DNA of 64,000 bases. It comes from Linyphia triangularis. Its lineage: Eukaryota; Arthropoda; Arachnida; Araneae; Linyphiidae. Position 1 is the first letter of the stretch, and each line of letters opens with the position of its first letter. The stretch covers positions 52,869,959-52,933,958 of the forward strand of contig OZ021726.1 of NCBI GenBank assembly GCA_963978545.1. Direction: 5' to 3'. The notes beneath the pieces were generated by a model. The model saw only the letters and a list, made by a program, of their open reading frames with translations. It was not told where the DNA came from and did not search any database. Both the position numbers and the translations under genes were made by a program. Below are positions 23,943 through 31,880 of the stretch, one piece after another.

Positions 23943-24610
23943 AACACACCATGGAATTGTTCCAGAAAAACCCACTCGCAGCCTGCAACGAAAAGTAACA
24001 AGCGAATCACAGTTCAGATGCTTTTTACCTTAATATTTCAAAGTCCTCCCCTACCTTGAATGTCTTTAAAATAAAGTATGATTTCTTTCTGACTAAATTT
24101 TATCTTGTTTTTGTTTTTTTAGGAACAATCTTTGGATTGGCCAACGGCTTGGCAGGGACGACCGGATTTTTGTCCCCTCTTGTGGCTGGAGTCTTCTTGG
24201 ACACCGATGTAAGTATCAAATGAATTTATTTTTCATTTTCTAAATCGATAAGAGAAACCTTTTGCCACAATTTCTTAAAGTATTCTCTTATTTTCTAGCA
24301 ACTGCTTTGGAAGATAATAGATTACCTCACAAACTTTGCATTGTAAAACTTGCACTAATTACTTCATTTTCTTTTCCAGCATGGTGGCATGCTACAATGG
24401 AGCAAAGTATTCTACACCTCTTGCGGCATCTATGCAGCCGGTGCAGTAGTCTTCCTTGTTTTCGGTTCTGCTGAACCAGAACCGTGGGCGGTGACGGAAC
24501 CAGAACCGACTTCGGTACGAGAGGACTATTTAAGAAAAGCCTCTGTTCGCTCGGACATCGAGATATCTCTCAGCATACACGCATCCGGTTCTACGTCCCA
24601 GTGGCGATGA
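1482..24610 (+). CDS. SLC17-family transporter (sialin/VGLUT-like), 3' part of gene, 8 exons
   Basis: A multi-pass major facilitator anion transporter of the SLC17 family (sialin, vesicular glutamate and Na/phosphate relatives), expected in lysosomal, vesicular or plasma membrane. The exons are 1482-1665, 3334-3467, 6911-6983, 7070-7146, 19784-19916, 22486-22641, 24123-24208 and 24380-24610. They total 1074 nt, giving 357 residues plus stop. All junctions are GT-AG and intron phases are 1,0,1,0,1,1,0. Family marks are WAPTQERSRL (residues 14-23), the NSPAEHPRIS loop (77-86), KFAGTW (128-133), NTNIRKLF (191-198), DIAPELAG (246-253) and EPW before the tail. Family members are usually about 450-580 aa, so roughly 170 N-terminal residues lie upstream of the window. 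The residue aligned with sialin His183 is Tyr8, and the usual NHLDIAP is AFVDIAP, so the substrate cannot be assigned. Family is secure; sialin versus VGLUT-like subfamily is not. Confidence 0.93.
1691..2195 (+). mobile_element. MITE-like repeat C, copy 1
   Basis: Starts AAATCCTTCATATTAACTT just after the donor of exon a and ends GGCAATGCATATAAAGGATT, so the outer 13 bases are inverted. The interior carries the phrase family GTCATCCAAT..GCTGAAA and 'ATGACAATGCATTCTATCAA', shared with copies at 5368, 14928 and 36093. No ORF. Confidence 0.65.
2196..3333. other. Intron sequence, nothing recognised
   Basis: AT-rich intron between exons a and b. I see no repeat, RNA or coding signal beyond the branch/pyrimidine region before 3333. 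Confidence 0.6.
3334..3467 (+). CDS. SLC17 exon b (residues 62-106)
   Basis: The acceptor is ttcctttccag and the donor GTGAGC. It completes Gly62 and encodes a hydrophobic helix (AIGCIWFVFWVMLVY) followed by the central cytoplasmic loop NSPAEHPRISKSELMYIQQ. That loop resembles the 'SPxxHPxIS..E..YI' segment of vesicular glutamate transporters. The exon ends in phase 0 after AERK. Confidence 0.92.
3850..4600. other. GC-richer intronic island with CRE/ATF-like sites
   Basis: This stretch of the exon b-c intron is less AT-rich than its surroundings and non-repetitive in this window. TGACGTAA (4226-4233) abuts TGATGTCAC (4234-4242), and GTGACATCA (4268-4276) follows in inverted orientation; another TGACGCAA lies near 4593. 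It may be an enhancer, an alternative promoter or an unannotated exon. The 133-codon open frame at 3870-4271 looks like no protein I know. Confidence 0.35.
5368..5770 (-). mobile_element. MITE-like repeat C, copy 2 (inverted)
   Basis: Begins TAAATCCTTTATGCGCATTG and ends AAGTTAATATAA, the reverse of the copy at 1691. Contains the shared phrases around AACTTGATAGAATGC and GATTGGATGA. Both copies lie in SLC17 introns but in opposite orientation. Confidence 0.6.
5771..6910. other. Intron sequence, nothing recognised
   Basis: AT-rich. A small run near 6480-6600 repeats 'TTTTA(TA/CA)TTTTA' phrases (degenerate AT repeats). No coding signal. Confidence 0.6.
6911..6983 (+). CDS. SLC17 exon c (residues 107-131)
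   Basis: A 73-nt micro-exon with acceptor ttctatttcag and donor GTAAAG. It encodes SRPIPWGRIFRSRAVWAV and TVAKFA, the basic stretch before the first helix of the second bundle. The 'PW..I..S..VWA' pattern is typical of the family. Ends in phase 1. Confidence 0.88.
7070..7146 (+). CDS. SLC17 exon d (residues 131-156)
   Basis: A 77-nt exon separated from exon c by an 86-bp intron; acceptor ttttaaag, donor GTAAGT. It encodes GTWGFTCLLTKLPAYLADVL followed by HFPIQK. This matches the family segment in which a helix ends in 'LPxYL..VL.F.I'. Ends in phase 0. Confidence 0.9.
7189..7907. mobile_element. hAT-like non-autonomous element
   Basis: An 8-bp target duplication AAATTTAC (7181-7188) / ACATTTAC (7908-7915), one mismatch, flanks inverted ends TAGgagGTCGGcgATAT and TAGagTTCGGaaATATCGAT. 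Both subterminal regions are rich in ATCGATATATCGATA phrases. The 719-bp interior has no transposase. It includes a segment (about 7450-7640) related to repeat C in reverse, and a short tandem array at 7640-7745. Confidence 0.75.
7640..7745 (+). repeat. Short tandem repeat, about 30-bp unit, 3-4 copies
   Basis: The unit ATAATTTATTTATTAAAACA followed by ATTTT recurs with small changes. It lies inside the hAT-like element and was probably expanded after insertion. Confidence 0.7.
8507..9146. repeat. Long imperfect inverted repeat (foldback)
   Basis: The left arm (about 8507-8778) is the diverged reverse complement of the right arm (about 8872-9146), with a spacer of about 93 nt. Paired landmarks are CTGCAAGTTTAG/CTAAACTTGCAG, CCCATGG/CCATGGG, CGGATTTAGTTCA with its diverged partner, and CAGACGATT/AATCGTCTG. 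A 92-codon open frame sits on the minus strand of the right arm, but the left arm version is broken. An intron transcript would form a long hairpin. Confidence 0.7.
9147..9631. other. Intron sequence, mostly unassigned
   Basis: Contains a segment (9500-9590) with CGTCCCCCCACTTTT that resembles 14390-14440 in the same intron. This is probably the remains of a transposon end. Otherwise nothing recognised. Confidence 0.4.
9733..11893. mobile_element. hAT-like element, 2.16 kb, perfect 8-bp duplication
   Basis: Ends CAGTGTTGCCA and TGGCAACACTG form an inverted repeat, flanked by a perfect ACTTTAAC duplication (9725-9732, 11894-11901). Subterminal sequence at both ends is built from ATTACCC / AAATACCCTC / TACCCGC phrases, likely transposase-binding repeats; at the right, GGTTTGCGGGTAATTACCC occurs as a direct pair. 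No transposase ORF, so non-autonomous. Carries a SINE B copy. Confidence 0.85.
10580..10770 (+). mobile_element. SINE B copy (in hAT-like element)
   Basis: The tRNA-like head (GTGGTTAGCGCTCTGG, then GGCTCGAATTCCGG in B-box position) is followed by the family body GTGGTTCGGAATCCACGTTA and AGGTCGTTGAGCGTATAAAC, ending CCAACCAA. The phrase GTGCATAAAAATAGGTC is duplicated. I could not define clear target duplications. Confidence 0.75.
12655..12958 (+). pseudogene. Tc1/mariner-type transposase fossil (N-terminal HTH region)
   Basis: In broken frames I read MKKIGEIFNLLKS, then DRYRSGRSSKIKRLHKRN, then VQDNPRISAP and TSQTVRN. This follows the Tc1 order: first helix-turn-helix, GRPRK-type linker, second helix-turn-helix with 'NPRISAP..'. 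At least one frameshift and several stops are present, and the DDE catalytic part is absent. A Helitron-like insertion starts at its 3' edge (12959). Confidence 0.65.
12959..13565 (+). mobile_element. Helitron-like element, 3'-truncated
   Basis: Starts TCTATAATAATAAAACAAG after an A, matching the 5' end of the complete element at 15299, and shares the interior 'GGCTCTGTGGATCTATAGAA' and the series of 'CTGAAATTTTCAACAT..GTAGTTTTGGCCTTCTAA' repeats. The 3' CTAG terminus is missing. Confidence 0.65.
13845..14927. other. AT-rich intron with homopolymer runs
   Basis: Contains T runs near 14091-14108, a G run at 14374-14384 next to CGTCCCCCCACTTTTTTTT, and A runs near 14690. No coding or recognisable element; the G-run segment resembles 9525-9590. 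Confidence 0.5.
14928..16116 (+). mobile_element. MITE-like repeat C, copy 3, split by Helitron
   Basis: Starts AAATCCTTTATATTAACTC and ends GGCAATGCATATAAAGGATT, same orientation as the copy at 1691. The interior is interrupted at 15299-16079 by a Helitron-like element. Confidence 0.65.
15299..16079 (+). mobile_element. Helitron-like element, complete, 781 bp
   Basis: Inserted between A (15298) and T (16080). The 5' end is TCTATAATAATAAAACAAGC; the 3' end is ACGGGTATTTAGCTAG, the CTRR terminus expected for Helitrons. The interior consists of about five diverged copies of a 120-150 bp unit (CTGAAATTTTCAACATAAGTAGTTTTGGCC...). No Rep/helicase, so non-autonomous. Confidence 0.75.
16225..16390 (-). 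mobile_element. SINE B copy
   Basis: On the minus strand: head with GGGGTTAGCGCTCTGGCCTC, B box GGTTCGAATC, and body GTGGTTCGGAATCCACGTTA. The 3' (left) end has diverged and no clear target duplication remains. Confidence 0.75.
16391..18200. other. Intron sequence, unassigned
   Basis: AT-rich. 17750-18080 is somewhat less AT-rich and non-repetitive here; it could be a regulatory stretch, but nothing specific supports that. Confidence 0.4.
18203..18240 (+). repeat. Transposon-end-like repeat (TAGGGGTGTGGA)
   Basis: ACTAGGGGTGTGGAACATCG, followed by ACAACTTTCAATTAC, recurs in reverse at 42083-42117 with two differences. It has the look of a terminal inverted repeat, but I could not find a partner end next to either copy. 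Confidence 0.45.
18300..19783. other. AT-rich intron with long A/T runs
   Basis: T/A homopolymer runs at 18752-18790, 18888-18928 and 19510-19528. No coding or repeat assignment. Confidence 0.5.
19784..19916 (+). CDS. SLC17 exon e (residues 157-201)
   Basis: This exon follows a 12.6-kb intron. The acceptor is tctgttatag and the donor GTAAGG. It encodes NGLINASVYTAEITAMFLSG, then CSSDYLRKKNWLSNTNIRKL and FETL. 'NGL..A' and 'DYLR...LS.TN.RK' are family features. The usual Pro of 'SALPY' is Val. Ends in phase 1. The reading frame joins cleanly to exon d, so no exon is needed in the large intron. Confidence 0.9.
20630..21180. other. GC-richer intronic island with a 129-codon open frame
   Basis: Lies in the intron between exons e and f. 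The frame at 20630-21019 begins with a Lys run encoded by poly-A and matches nothing I know. The segment contains TGACGT and CACGTGA motifs. It may be an enhancer, a UTR exon of an alternative transcript or a nested gene. Coding is unlikely on present evidence. Confidence 0.25.
21181..22485. other. Intron sequence, nothing firm
   Basis: AT-rich. Two similar 60-90 bp segments at 22185-22255 and 22258-22330 (AAGTGATTATATTAA, then TTATACTAATTC and TTTTACA(C/T)TAGAGAACC) form a local tandem duplication. Confidence 0.5.
22486..22641 (+). CDS. SLC17 exon f (residues 201-253)
   Basis: Acceptor cattattttag, donor GTAATA. It encodes two helices (LLGPTLCLTLVPAMG; VPVVILIVMSMFFYGMVGGG) and DIPAFVDIAPELAG. 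'DIAP..AG' is the strongest family signature in this half of the protein, though the preceding residues are AFV rather than the common NHL. Ends in phase 1 within Gly253. Confidence 0.93.
22700..23060 (+). repeat. Degenerate tandem repeat with splice-acceptor-like motifs
   Basis: Three to four diverged copies of a 60-80 bp unit starting (T)TATTTCAGTTAGAC, then ATGGCATAGGGA and TTTCATTTCAGTT, at about 22700, 22879, 22971 and 23036. It lies just after the donor of exon f. Each copy presents pyrimidine-CAG strings that look like weak 3' splice sites. Confidence 0.55.
23557..23613 (+). mobile_element. SINE D fragment (5'-truncated)
   Basis: 57 bp: GACGCAGTATGGCCCATGTG, then TTGCCCTTGCGCCGTTAAAC, then CTACCAACCAAC. 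Flanked by a perfect 12-bp duplication CACAGCAAGAAT (23545-23556, 23614-23625). The same sequence recurs at 50675-50727. Confidence 0.75.
23910..23939. repeat. (TA)n microsatellite
   Basis: About 14-15 uninterrupted TA units in the intron before exon g. Likely polymorphic. Confidence 0.9.
24123..24208 (+). CDS. SLC17 exon g (residues 253-281)
   Basis: The acceptor is a long pyrimidine run ending in ttttttag; the donor is GTAAGT. It encodes GTIFGLANGLAGTTGFLSPL followed by VAGVFLDTD, a Gly-rich helix matching the family pattern 'G...G..N......G..SP...G'. Ends in phase 0, before a 171-bp intron. Confidence 0.92.
24380..24610 (+). CDS. SLC17 terminal coding exon h (residues 282-357, stop)
   Basis: The acceptor is ttcttttccag and the stop TGA is at 24608-24610. 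It encodes HGGMLQWSKVFYTSCGIYAA, the last helix (GAVVFLVFGS), and a hydrophilic cytosolic tail. The tail begins AEPEPWAVTEPEP, a small internal repeat of the EPEP motif around the family's conserved PW. It ends in a Ser-rich stretch with candidate acidic/dileucine-like elements (DYLRK, DIEISL). The tail is probably cytosolic. Confidence 0.92.
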   Translation, partial: HGGMLQWSKVFYTSCGIYAAGAVVFLVFGSAEPEPWAVTEPEPTSVREDYLRKASVRSDIEISLSIHASGSTSQWR

Positions 24611-25140
24611 CTTCTCAACTCAACTCGAATAGATGACGTCGGCGCGCCATCTACCGGGAGCGAGAGGAATCACTCCGCCGCGGTAGTGCGCATGCTCTGA
24701 CTGCCCCCTCAAGTTGGGACTTGAACGCGGAACCTTATGAGATTGGTCCGTGTAGAATCAGAGCGATGTAGTGTTGAAATGTAAATGTGACGTGTTTAAT
24801 CATGTGTTTATTTGAGGGTAGAGGGTAAGAAGATACAGCAAATGTGTTGCTGAAATGTGTAATGGATTGAACTGATTTTTTTTAATATTCGAATCTAATT
24901 ATGAAGCTGATAAAAGTGGGCGTTTAAAAAAAAAAAAGTATAAGTAGTTTCTTTTTGAAATAGTACAACGAAAACATTCTTAAGAGGTGTTATAAGAAAC
25001 ACATGATCAAGTGGTCAGAATTACAACGCATTTTCTAATACTGTGTTTGGGCTGTACCAATTTTTTTTTTATATCCTGTATTTTTATCAATATTGAAAAT
25101 TGTGGAATAAAAATGTCATAAATGTGAAAACATGTTACAT
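24611..25140 (+). other. Likely 3' UTR of the SLC17 gene
   Basis: Sequence after the stop codon up to the first good polyadenylation signal. The first 150 nt are GC-richer than the rest and carry no repeat I recognise. The exact end is inferred from the AATAAA at 25106 and is uncertain; a longer UTR reaching the AATAAA at 27501 is possible. Confidence 0.5.
25106..25111 (+). promoter_or_regulatory. Polyadenylation signal AATAAA
   Basis: A canonical hexamer about 500 nt after the stop codon, followed at 25165-25175 by a T-rich stretch that could serve as the downstream element. Another AATAAA lies at 27501-27506. Confidence 0.45.
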
Positions 25141-25199
25141 AGGATAAACTTACTAAATTGCTCCATGTTTTTTATTCGGGAGGCGGGGGAAAAAATAAA

Positions 25200-27600
25200 T
25201 GTTAGCACTGCTAAGAAATCATTTCTAAGTAGTAATAGTGTTTTAAATCAATTCTGAAGGTTCAATTCTTTCCAAACTTTTAACCGGTTTTATTTCATTT
25301 GTTGTAAAACAAAGCTCAATATAAAGCTGTTCTAATATATGTAAACATTTTTTAAAAAAATCTTATTAACTTGTTGAACAACTAGGTTAATAATACGTTT
25401 CTTAAGATACCGCAATTGACAAATGAAGTGAGTAAAAAAATATCCCATACTAAAAATATATGCATATCCGCAACCTTTTAATTATTTCATGGGTTAAGTG
25501 CAAGCGTTCAACATAAAATGCTTTTTCATTTGTTTATAGCAAAATAACCTTTTATTCGAAAATAATTAAAAATTCCATTTATATAAACAATTCCAATTTC
25601 CTTTCACTTAATTTCAAAAAGTTTAAATGTTGAAATCATTAATAGCAGAATTTGTTCATTCTAATTTTTTCCTATATTATACATTTTCCATCTTCAAATG
25701 ATTTTAAACTAAACACTGTTCATCAAAAGTTTGCTTTTAAAAATAGAAGTGCGTAATCGATTCCATTTAACATTGTTTACTTAGCAGCAGCTATTTCGAA
25801 AATTTTGGAATATTGGATTAAACTTAAGGTAAAACTATTTTTCAAAGAGTAGATATATTTCAAGAAAATCATAAGCTATCTTTGATTCATAAACCACACC
25901 ATTTCGAAACTTTATTCAGGCAATGGCTACACACATACCAAACGAACAAAACAATATTCCTTTTGTGGCATTTACAAAATCGGACATAAAATTCGGGATT
26001 TCTCACCCAAGGCCGCAACCTTTTCTCATCCCGACGCGCACACGAACATTTCTCACGCGTGAAAAACTACGCACCAACAATAGCAAGCAAACGATATTTC
26101 TACAAACGGGGGCCACTTTTACGAGCCATAAATAATTCTAAAAGACCTCGAATTGTTCCACCATTTTTTTTTTCTCTTCCCTTTCTTTTAATTCAGTATA
26201 GTTATTTGCGCAATATGGAAAAATGAAAATGGTGCAAGGAAAAATAGGTGCTGAAATGTGCAAGGACAGCAAACGATAAAATGTAGGAAATGAAATGGAA
26301 TAATAAAATCTATTCAGGAAGAATACCAATGCTTGCGACATTTTGTAGCGGTGGTAATTGAAAAGAACTAAGCACGTTGTCTTCAATTTGTGAGTATTCT
26401 GGCCTTCTTGAGGCATGACAGACTTCTTTGTTGTCCTTCAGAATTAAATTGAGATGTTTGTCGTAATGTGTTTAACTTGGAGTTGGTTAAGTAGAGGATC
26501 CAACCTTTGACATTGTTTCGGTTTGGCTGCTACATGAATAATTGTTAATGTAAACAAAATCTAACATTTCAATTTTCCTATCCCAAAATAGTGAAAAGGC
26601 TACCTACAATAGAAAACCCAACACAAAAAAGAAATGAAACTATAATAAATAGTTCTGAAACAAGAAAAATCAATACTAAAGTTTTCCAAAAATAGCTATG
26701 TACATGATTGAAAAGCACTATTTTTCAAGGTTTTGAACCACTGTAATCAATATTATTGATTACTAAATTATTTAGCCTATTTTTTTCTCACATTTCCTCC
26801 GGTTAATTTCACAAAACTGAATATAACGACATTGATTATTCTTATTTTAAGGTACAGATTTGGACAATAAAAATAATTTTTCGAAACTATTAAACAAAAC
26901 TGATTTTCAAACAAAATAACAAAACTCTCATCTTGGAATATTGATTAAAACATAGTTTATGTATGCGTGTGTGAAATAAGTAGGTCAATAAAAGGACGTG
27001 TTATTTTTTATAACGAGGATTTTGCATGTGAGGTCACAGGTCAGTTGCCACTGGCGATATTATAGTTCGTTTTTTTGGAATATTATGTTATAATTTTTCA
27101 CATTTTAAGCCAGTGTATATATAAAATTTATAAAATACGAGTCATATTTTGACAGTTTTCAAAGTTCAAACAAGAATGATTTAAAACAAGAGCGATTTAA
27201 AAAAAAATACGTACCTTCGCCATGTTTTGAAAATAAGTAAATAAACAAAAGCACATGTTTTAAAAAGTGCGTTGTGATTGGCTACAAACTATTCCCATCG
27301 ATTCCACCTCATTTCTAATTCCGCTCTGCATAAAATCCATTGTTTTGTACAGTTATTTAAAACGTCATACTATGTAACCGTGTTCGCATGCTATTTATGT
27401 AATTTCATCTTCTGAGTTATGTATGTGAAACAACAGAGTTCTGGAAGTCCAACTGTTTGTACAAATGAGAAAAGTATTTTTATGTACTTCTATTATGTAT
27501 AATAAAACATGTGAAATGAATTTTTTGTATTTCTGATTCACCCCCCCCCCCCTTCATTCTTTTACGCAGTTTCACAATTCGTATCAGATTGCGCCGACAT
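25200..27600. other. Downstream flank, no gene recognised
   Basis: AT-rich, with a C run at 27541-27552 and an AATAAA at 27501. Short open frames here (for example 25923-26135) show no family resemblance. Confidence 0.5.
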
Positions 27601-27607
27601 CATGTAT

Positions 27608-27651
27608 AAGGTGAATAAATGGAATTATATTTAATTCCATTTATTCACCTT
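27608..27651. repeat. Perfect 20-bp-arm hairpin
   Basis: AAGGTGAATAAATGGAATTA, a 4-nt spacer, then its exact reverse complement. Perfect pairing over 20 bp is unusual in this old, diverged background. A CRE palindrome lies 8 bp downstream. Confidence 0.85.
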
Positions 27652-27659
27652 TTACGTGA

Positions 27660-27667
27660 TGACGTCA
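27660..27667. promoter_or_regulatory. CRE palindrome TGACGTCA
   Basis: An exact CREB/ATF consensus in the form GATGACGTCATA. It is a sequence match only; no promoter context is visible. Confidence 0.3.
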
Positions 27668-27699
27668 TAATCAACTTCTCCTCTCGCTGTCCGACTTGA

Positions 27700-28995
27700 A
27701 AATACGAATTACTGCACCTGATATTGGCTAATGGAATTTGAAAATTCAAATTTATTTTTTAAGAGCGTTCTAATTATTGGTCGAAAGTTTGGTCTGATGG
27801 AAAATTTCCCCTTCAATTTACATCGCAGATGTTACTGTACAGAAAGTCTATTAAAGATCAAGACACTATTTAGTGTTGATAAATTGTAACATTAAAAAAA
27901 GACAAAAAATATTAGTTTTGCATTCTTATTCTTAAAAAAATATGTAAATTTAGCAAAGAAAATTTCAAACCTTATTTATGTGGAAATTCGATTTTAGTGT
28001 TGCAAAATATGAGGCATCAAGATGTAAAAGCACTTAAATTAAATAAATACCAAAAATAATTTAAATTTTAATGTTACATTTAGAGGCTTTATATTAATAT
28101 TAAAAAAATCTCCTAATATATTGAAACTTTTTCAAAGCATCATATAGAATATAATGGGATCAAAGTAATTCTTAATAATTAATAATAAAAAAAATATTTT
28201 TTAATTTACACAATTTTCATTCTGAATCGATAGATAAACAATAAAATTTTATCCAACTATTAAAACAACAATTTTGGCAATACAGTCTGTTAAATAATTT
28301 ACAATTAAAAAAATATTGAAAATGAAAAGAAATTTGGATAATTGGAAAGAAGTGTTTGTAACGAATTAAAAAAAAAAACGAAAAAGTAAAAGCAAGGCAT
28401 ATTGTAATATTAATAAAATCTTAAAATATTAATTTTAGTTTCCCTGATGAGTTTCTTCACCTAATCAAGAAAATAATTTGTCTTTATCCTCCCCAGTAAA
28501 GATCTCAAAATCTATAATGTTGAAAAAATCAAATTTTCGCTTGTGTTTTGTCATAAATTGCACATATTTCTTCAGTAAAATTGCTTATTCATCATTAGGA
28601 ACTAAAGTACAGACGGAATGGAATGTCTATGAAACAAGAAATGTCTACATGGGCAGAGAGAATGATTTCAGAAACCATTGATTGCGATACGAACTCGCAT
28701 TACAAATTATTCAGAATGTTATAATGAAAAGCTCGTTACTTACAACACAAAAGGGAGTTTACGCAACGCCTATTTTTCAATAGCATATGATGCATATTAC
28801 TTATTTCTAAAACAACCGATTTCAATTTCGGTAATGCATTGAATTGGGCAGAAATCATCGAAAATTCAAATGAACTTGTTGCGTCAATAGTCCGGTAAGC
28901 AATACTTCTGAGCATGATGGCAATTCTTATTTGCGTCATGAAATGCGTTGGATTGAACACTAGCATTCTCTCGTTTTTATAAAATTTTGTGGGTT
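27700..28995. other. AT-rich intergenic, nothing recognised
   Basis: No coding, RNA or repeat signal that I can support. Confidence 0.5.
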
Positions 28996-30533
28996 AAGCC
29001 GGATTTACACGCTACCAGTCGGGCCTCCAGTTTAGATCGCCAGTTCTGTGACGTCAGCTAAGCGACCGTTGAGCCATCTATCGGTGGAGAGCACGTGATT
29101 GGTTGATCCAAAGATACTATAACAACCCTTCGGGTTAAAGATGGCAAGCTTCCATAGAGATAATGTAAAATACTTGAGAGCACATGACGTCATTGCAGGG
29201 TTTCTACATTGGCAAGCTTATCGCTCTTTTTGGTTTCACTTGGCGATTACATTTTATGGTTTCCCAGAAATCTTTTATCCAAAAAAAGAACAAATCTGCC
29301 TAGTTCATTAAACTTTCACTTAAAAAATTTACACACCCAACCAAATTTTTTTTAATTTTTATTTTTAACTAAAATAATTGAATACTTTTTTAAACAATAT
29401 TAATATTATACTGAACCACTACAGCAAAAGTTCCATCCTGTAATGCAATACAAATCCTAATATTAGATTTGGGGTTTTTACATCATATTCCAATATTGGT
29501 GAACTTTTAGTAAGTTTTCGTAAGAAATATGAACATCAAGAATTAACAAAATTACTAATTACAAAATTATTGAAACACATTCTAGAAGAAAATGATTTCG
29601 ATAAAGTTTCCATGCATTCTTCGAAGCAGTACATTAGGAAACTAAAAAATATCTATTTATTGAGTGCAAGAATTTAAAAATGACTTGCAACTACAAAAAC
29701 CAATATCATTTAGCATGTACTAGTTTAGAAGAATTTACTAACAGTTGACAATAATAATTTAGCTTTATTAATTCATAAAATAAAAAACCTCAATGGTAAT
29801 TGAGATTGGCGTCAAATTTAAAAAAATCATAATAAACACATAATAATTGCGTGCATTTATGCAACTAACAAATGATAAACATTCTTTCAAGCGATGTCAA
29901 AGTAATAAAAAAAGAAAAGTTCATGAAAAAAGCAACTATATTTAACATAAAAACTAGCCTGGTGAATAAGACGAAAAAATAAAAACAAACGATTAAGAAC
30001 ACTAACCATCAAGTTTCATTACAACCATCAACACTGCAAAAAATATCCTGTTAAAATTCTCTTTGGAAAATTCTATAATCTTCAGAACATTACCGCAATT
30101 TATTGTGCACAAAAGCGAACAATTTGAACAAACTTGAATAAATAATATGTTACTTTGCAAAGTAGAATCCTTCATTTTTGTTCTGCTATTTAAATCTCCC
30201 ACGAATTCGACGAAATAAATCTGATGTTCTTATTTGTTTGTTTAAAAAGCACGATCGCCAAAGTAAGAGCAAAGCTCTGCGCATGTCTGGAAATCGGAGC
30301 AATTTGGCGAAAGTTTTGTGCTCTCAACTTGGAAAATCCGCGAGATGGCAGCACTTACGTATCGGCGAAGCTTGCCTTCTTATAGTTTTAAGTTCTTTGG
30401 TTGATCGGAGTCGCCGGCGCCAGTAAATAAAAAATGTTTGGTTTACTGGAACCAGTTGCCTGGTGACGTCACATGACATCACTGACTGGCCATCTAAACT
30501 GGAACCTCGACTGGTAGCGTGTAAATCCGACTT
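28996..30533. mobile_element. 1.5-kb DNA transposon with long inverted ends
   Basis: The left end AAGCCGGATTTACACGCTAC, then CAGTCGGGCCTCCAGTTTAG, is matched inverted at 30470-30533 (AAGTCGGATTTACACGCTAC, then CAGTCGAGGTTCCAGTTTAG). About 60 bp pair with few differences. Both ends carry TGACGTCA. The interior is AT-rich without a transposase. I could not settle the target duplication, so the superfamily is open (PIF/Harbinger- or P-like are possible). Confidence 0.75.
29049..29056. promoter_or_regulatory. CRE palindrome in transposon left end
   Basis: TGACGTCA within the inverted terminal region. Further exact copies lie at 29185-29192 and 30474-30481 in the same element. Confidence 0.35.
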
Positions 30534-31880
30534 TTTATTCATATCAAATATGATACAGTGTTTGGTTTGGTTATCGATCTCTAACTGCCGGACTATCGGG
30601 GCCCATACAGTGTTGCTCGAATGCATTCTCATTTTGATAGAATACTTATTTTTACATGCTACAAGTAAATTGCTATGGTTATAAGATAAATGCCAATTAC
30701 TAGGCAAGTGATAAAACAAAACGGCAAGTCATTATAAAAATTACTCTTAAATTATTCCACAAATTTTTGTTTACTTTGTTTCACAATCTAAACCCAACTT
30801 TAATCCTTTATTTATTGACGGAACATACCAAGTCCTGTCGGTTTTCTCGTGTTATGCTGTATTAATTTAGAAGCTTTGAGAACCATTGGGACTTTAAAAT
30901 CCGCTTCTATGAAGTTCGTTCTACAATTGTTGGATGGCAGGTCAAGCTTATTTGTATTTATATGCAAATACATGGGTGATTTTCTAGGTATCCATCTTAG
31001 CCTTATATGGTCATATATACTTGTTCCTATAGCAAGCTTTCTAAGAGAAATAAGCTGTGCTGGTTGGAGCGAGATCAATCCTGGGAATTAGAACTATATC
31101 ATTGTGATTGCATGTTCTTTTATCAAATTTCGCTCAGACCATTTCACAATAGAAGTAAAATTTATGCGATGCTAGAACCATCTCACGGCGTTACAGAGTC
31201 AGTCAGTGATAAGCTTAACTATTAAAGTAATATTTTTTAATAAAATAGAAAAGAAGGAGGGAAAATTTACTATATAATACACCTAAAGCCTTAACTTAAT
31301 ATAATTTAATAAGGTGTTAAATGCAAATTTTTGTCCTGCATGTAAGAGGTCCCGGAATCGGATCTCGACAACGCTCTTTAGTCTCTTCTTAAAATGAGTA
31401 GACACGTTGGTAAACGTAACAGTTTTGTATTGGTTGTTTGGTTCCATGCGGAGAGATTGCCGAGTTTTCTCCCATTTTTGACTTAAATGCAGGACAGTTT
31501 CCCTTGAAAGACCTCCTGGAAGGCACCACTTTGACACAATAGTTCTTGCACAATATCCGTGTAACTATTACGTAATAAAAAATATCTAACTTATGCTGAA
31601 AGGCGATGCAGGATGTCCCGAAAGTGACAACGCATCTCTAAAAACTGATATCTCGCAAATCGTTATTCATAGGGGATTTAACAAATTGTAAGTTTATTGA
31701 GTTTTCAATAAAATTCAAAAAAATGAACAACACAAATTTCTACAGCCAGTACATCCGGGCTGCATCTAAATATATTAGTTCAAAACTAAATGATATATTT
31801 TATAACTTTCTAAAATGAAGATTCAATTTCTACGGGAAGTGAAAAAAAATCCGATAAACGGCAATCGCCTTGCCTGAATA
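30534..31880. other. Intergenic, weak open frames only
   Basis: Minus-strand frames at 30812-31078 (88 codons) and 31283-31537 (84 codons) have fairly protein-like composition but match no family I recognise. GATGTCCCGAAAGTGACAAC at 31612 resembles the end of a DNA transposon. Treated as non-coding or decayed transposon. Confidence 0.35.

Noticed and set aside
30324..30719. 131-codon minus-strand frame
   Set aside because: It runs straight through the inverted end of the transposon at 28996-30533 and into flanking DNA, so it is not a conserved gene.
30812..31537. Two minus-strand frames (30812-31078, 31283-31537) as a gene
   Set aside because: Composition is plausible but I recognise no motif, the frames do not connect by obvious splice sites, and a transposon-end-like string lies nearby.
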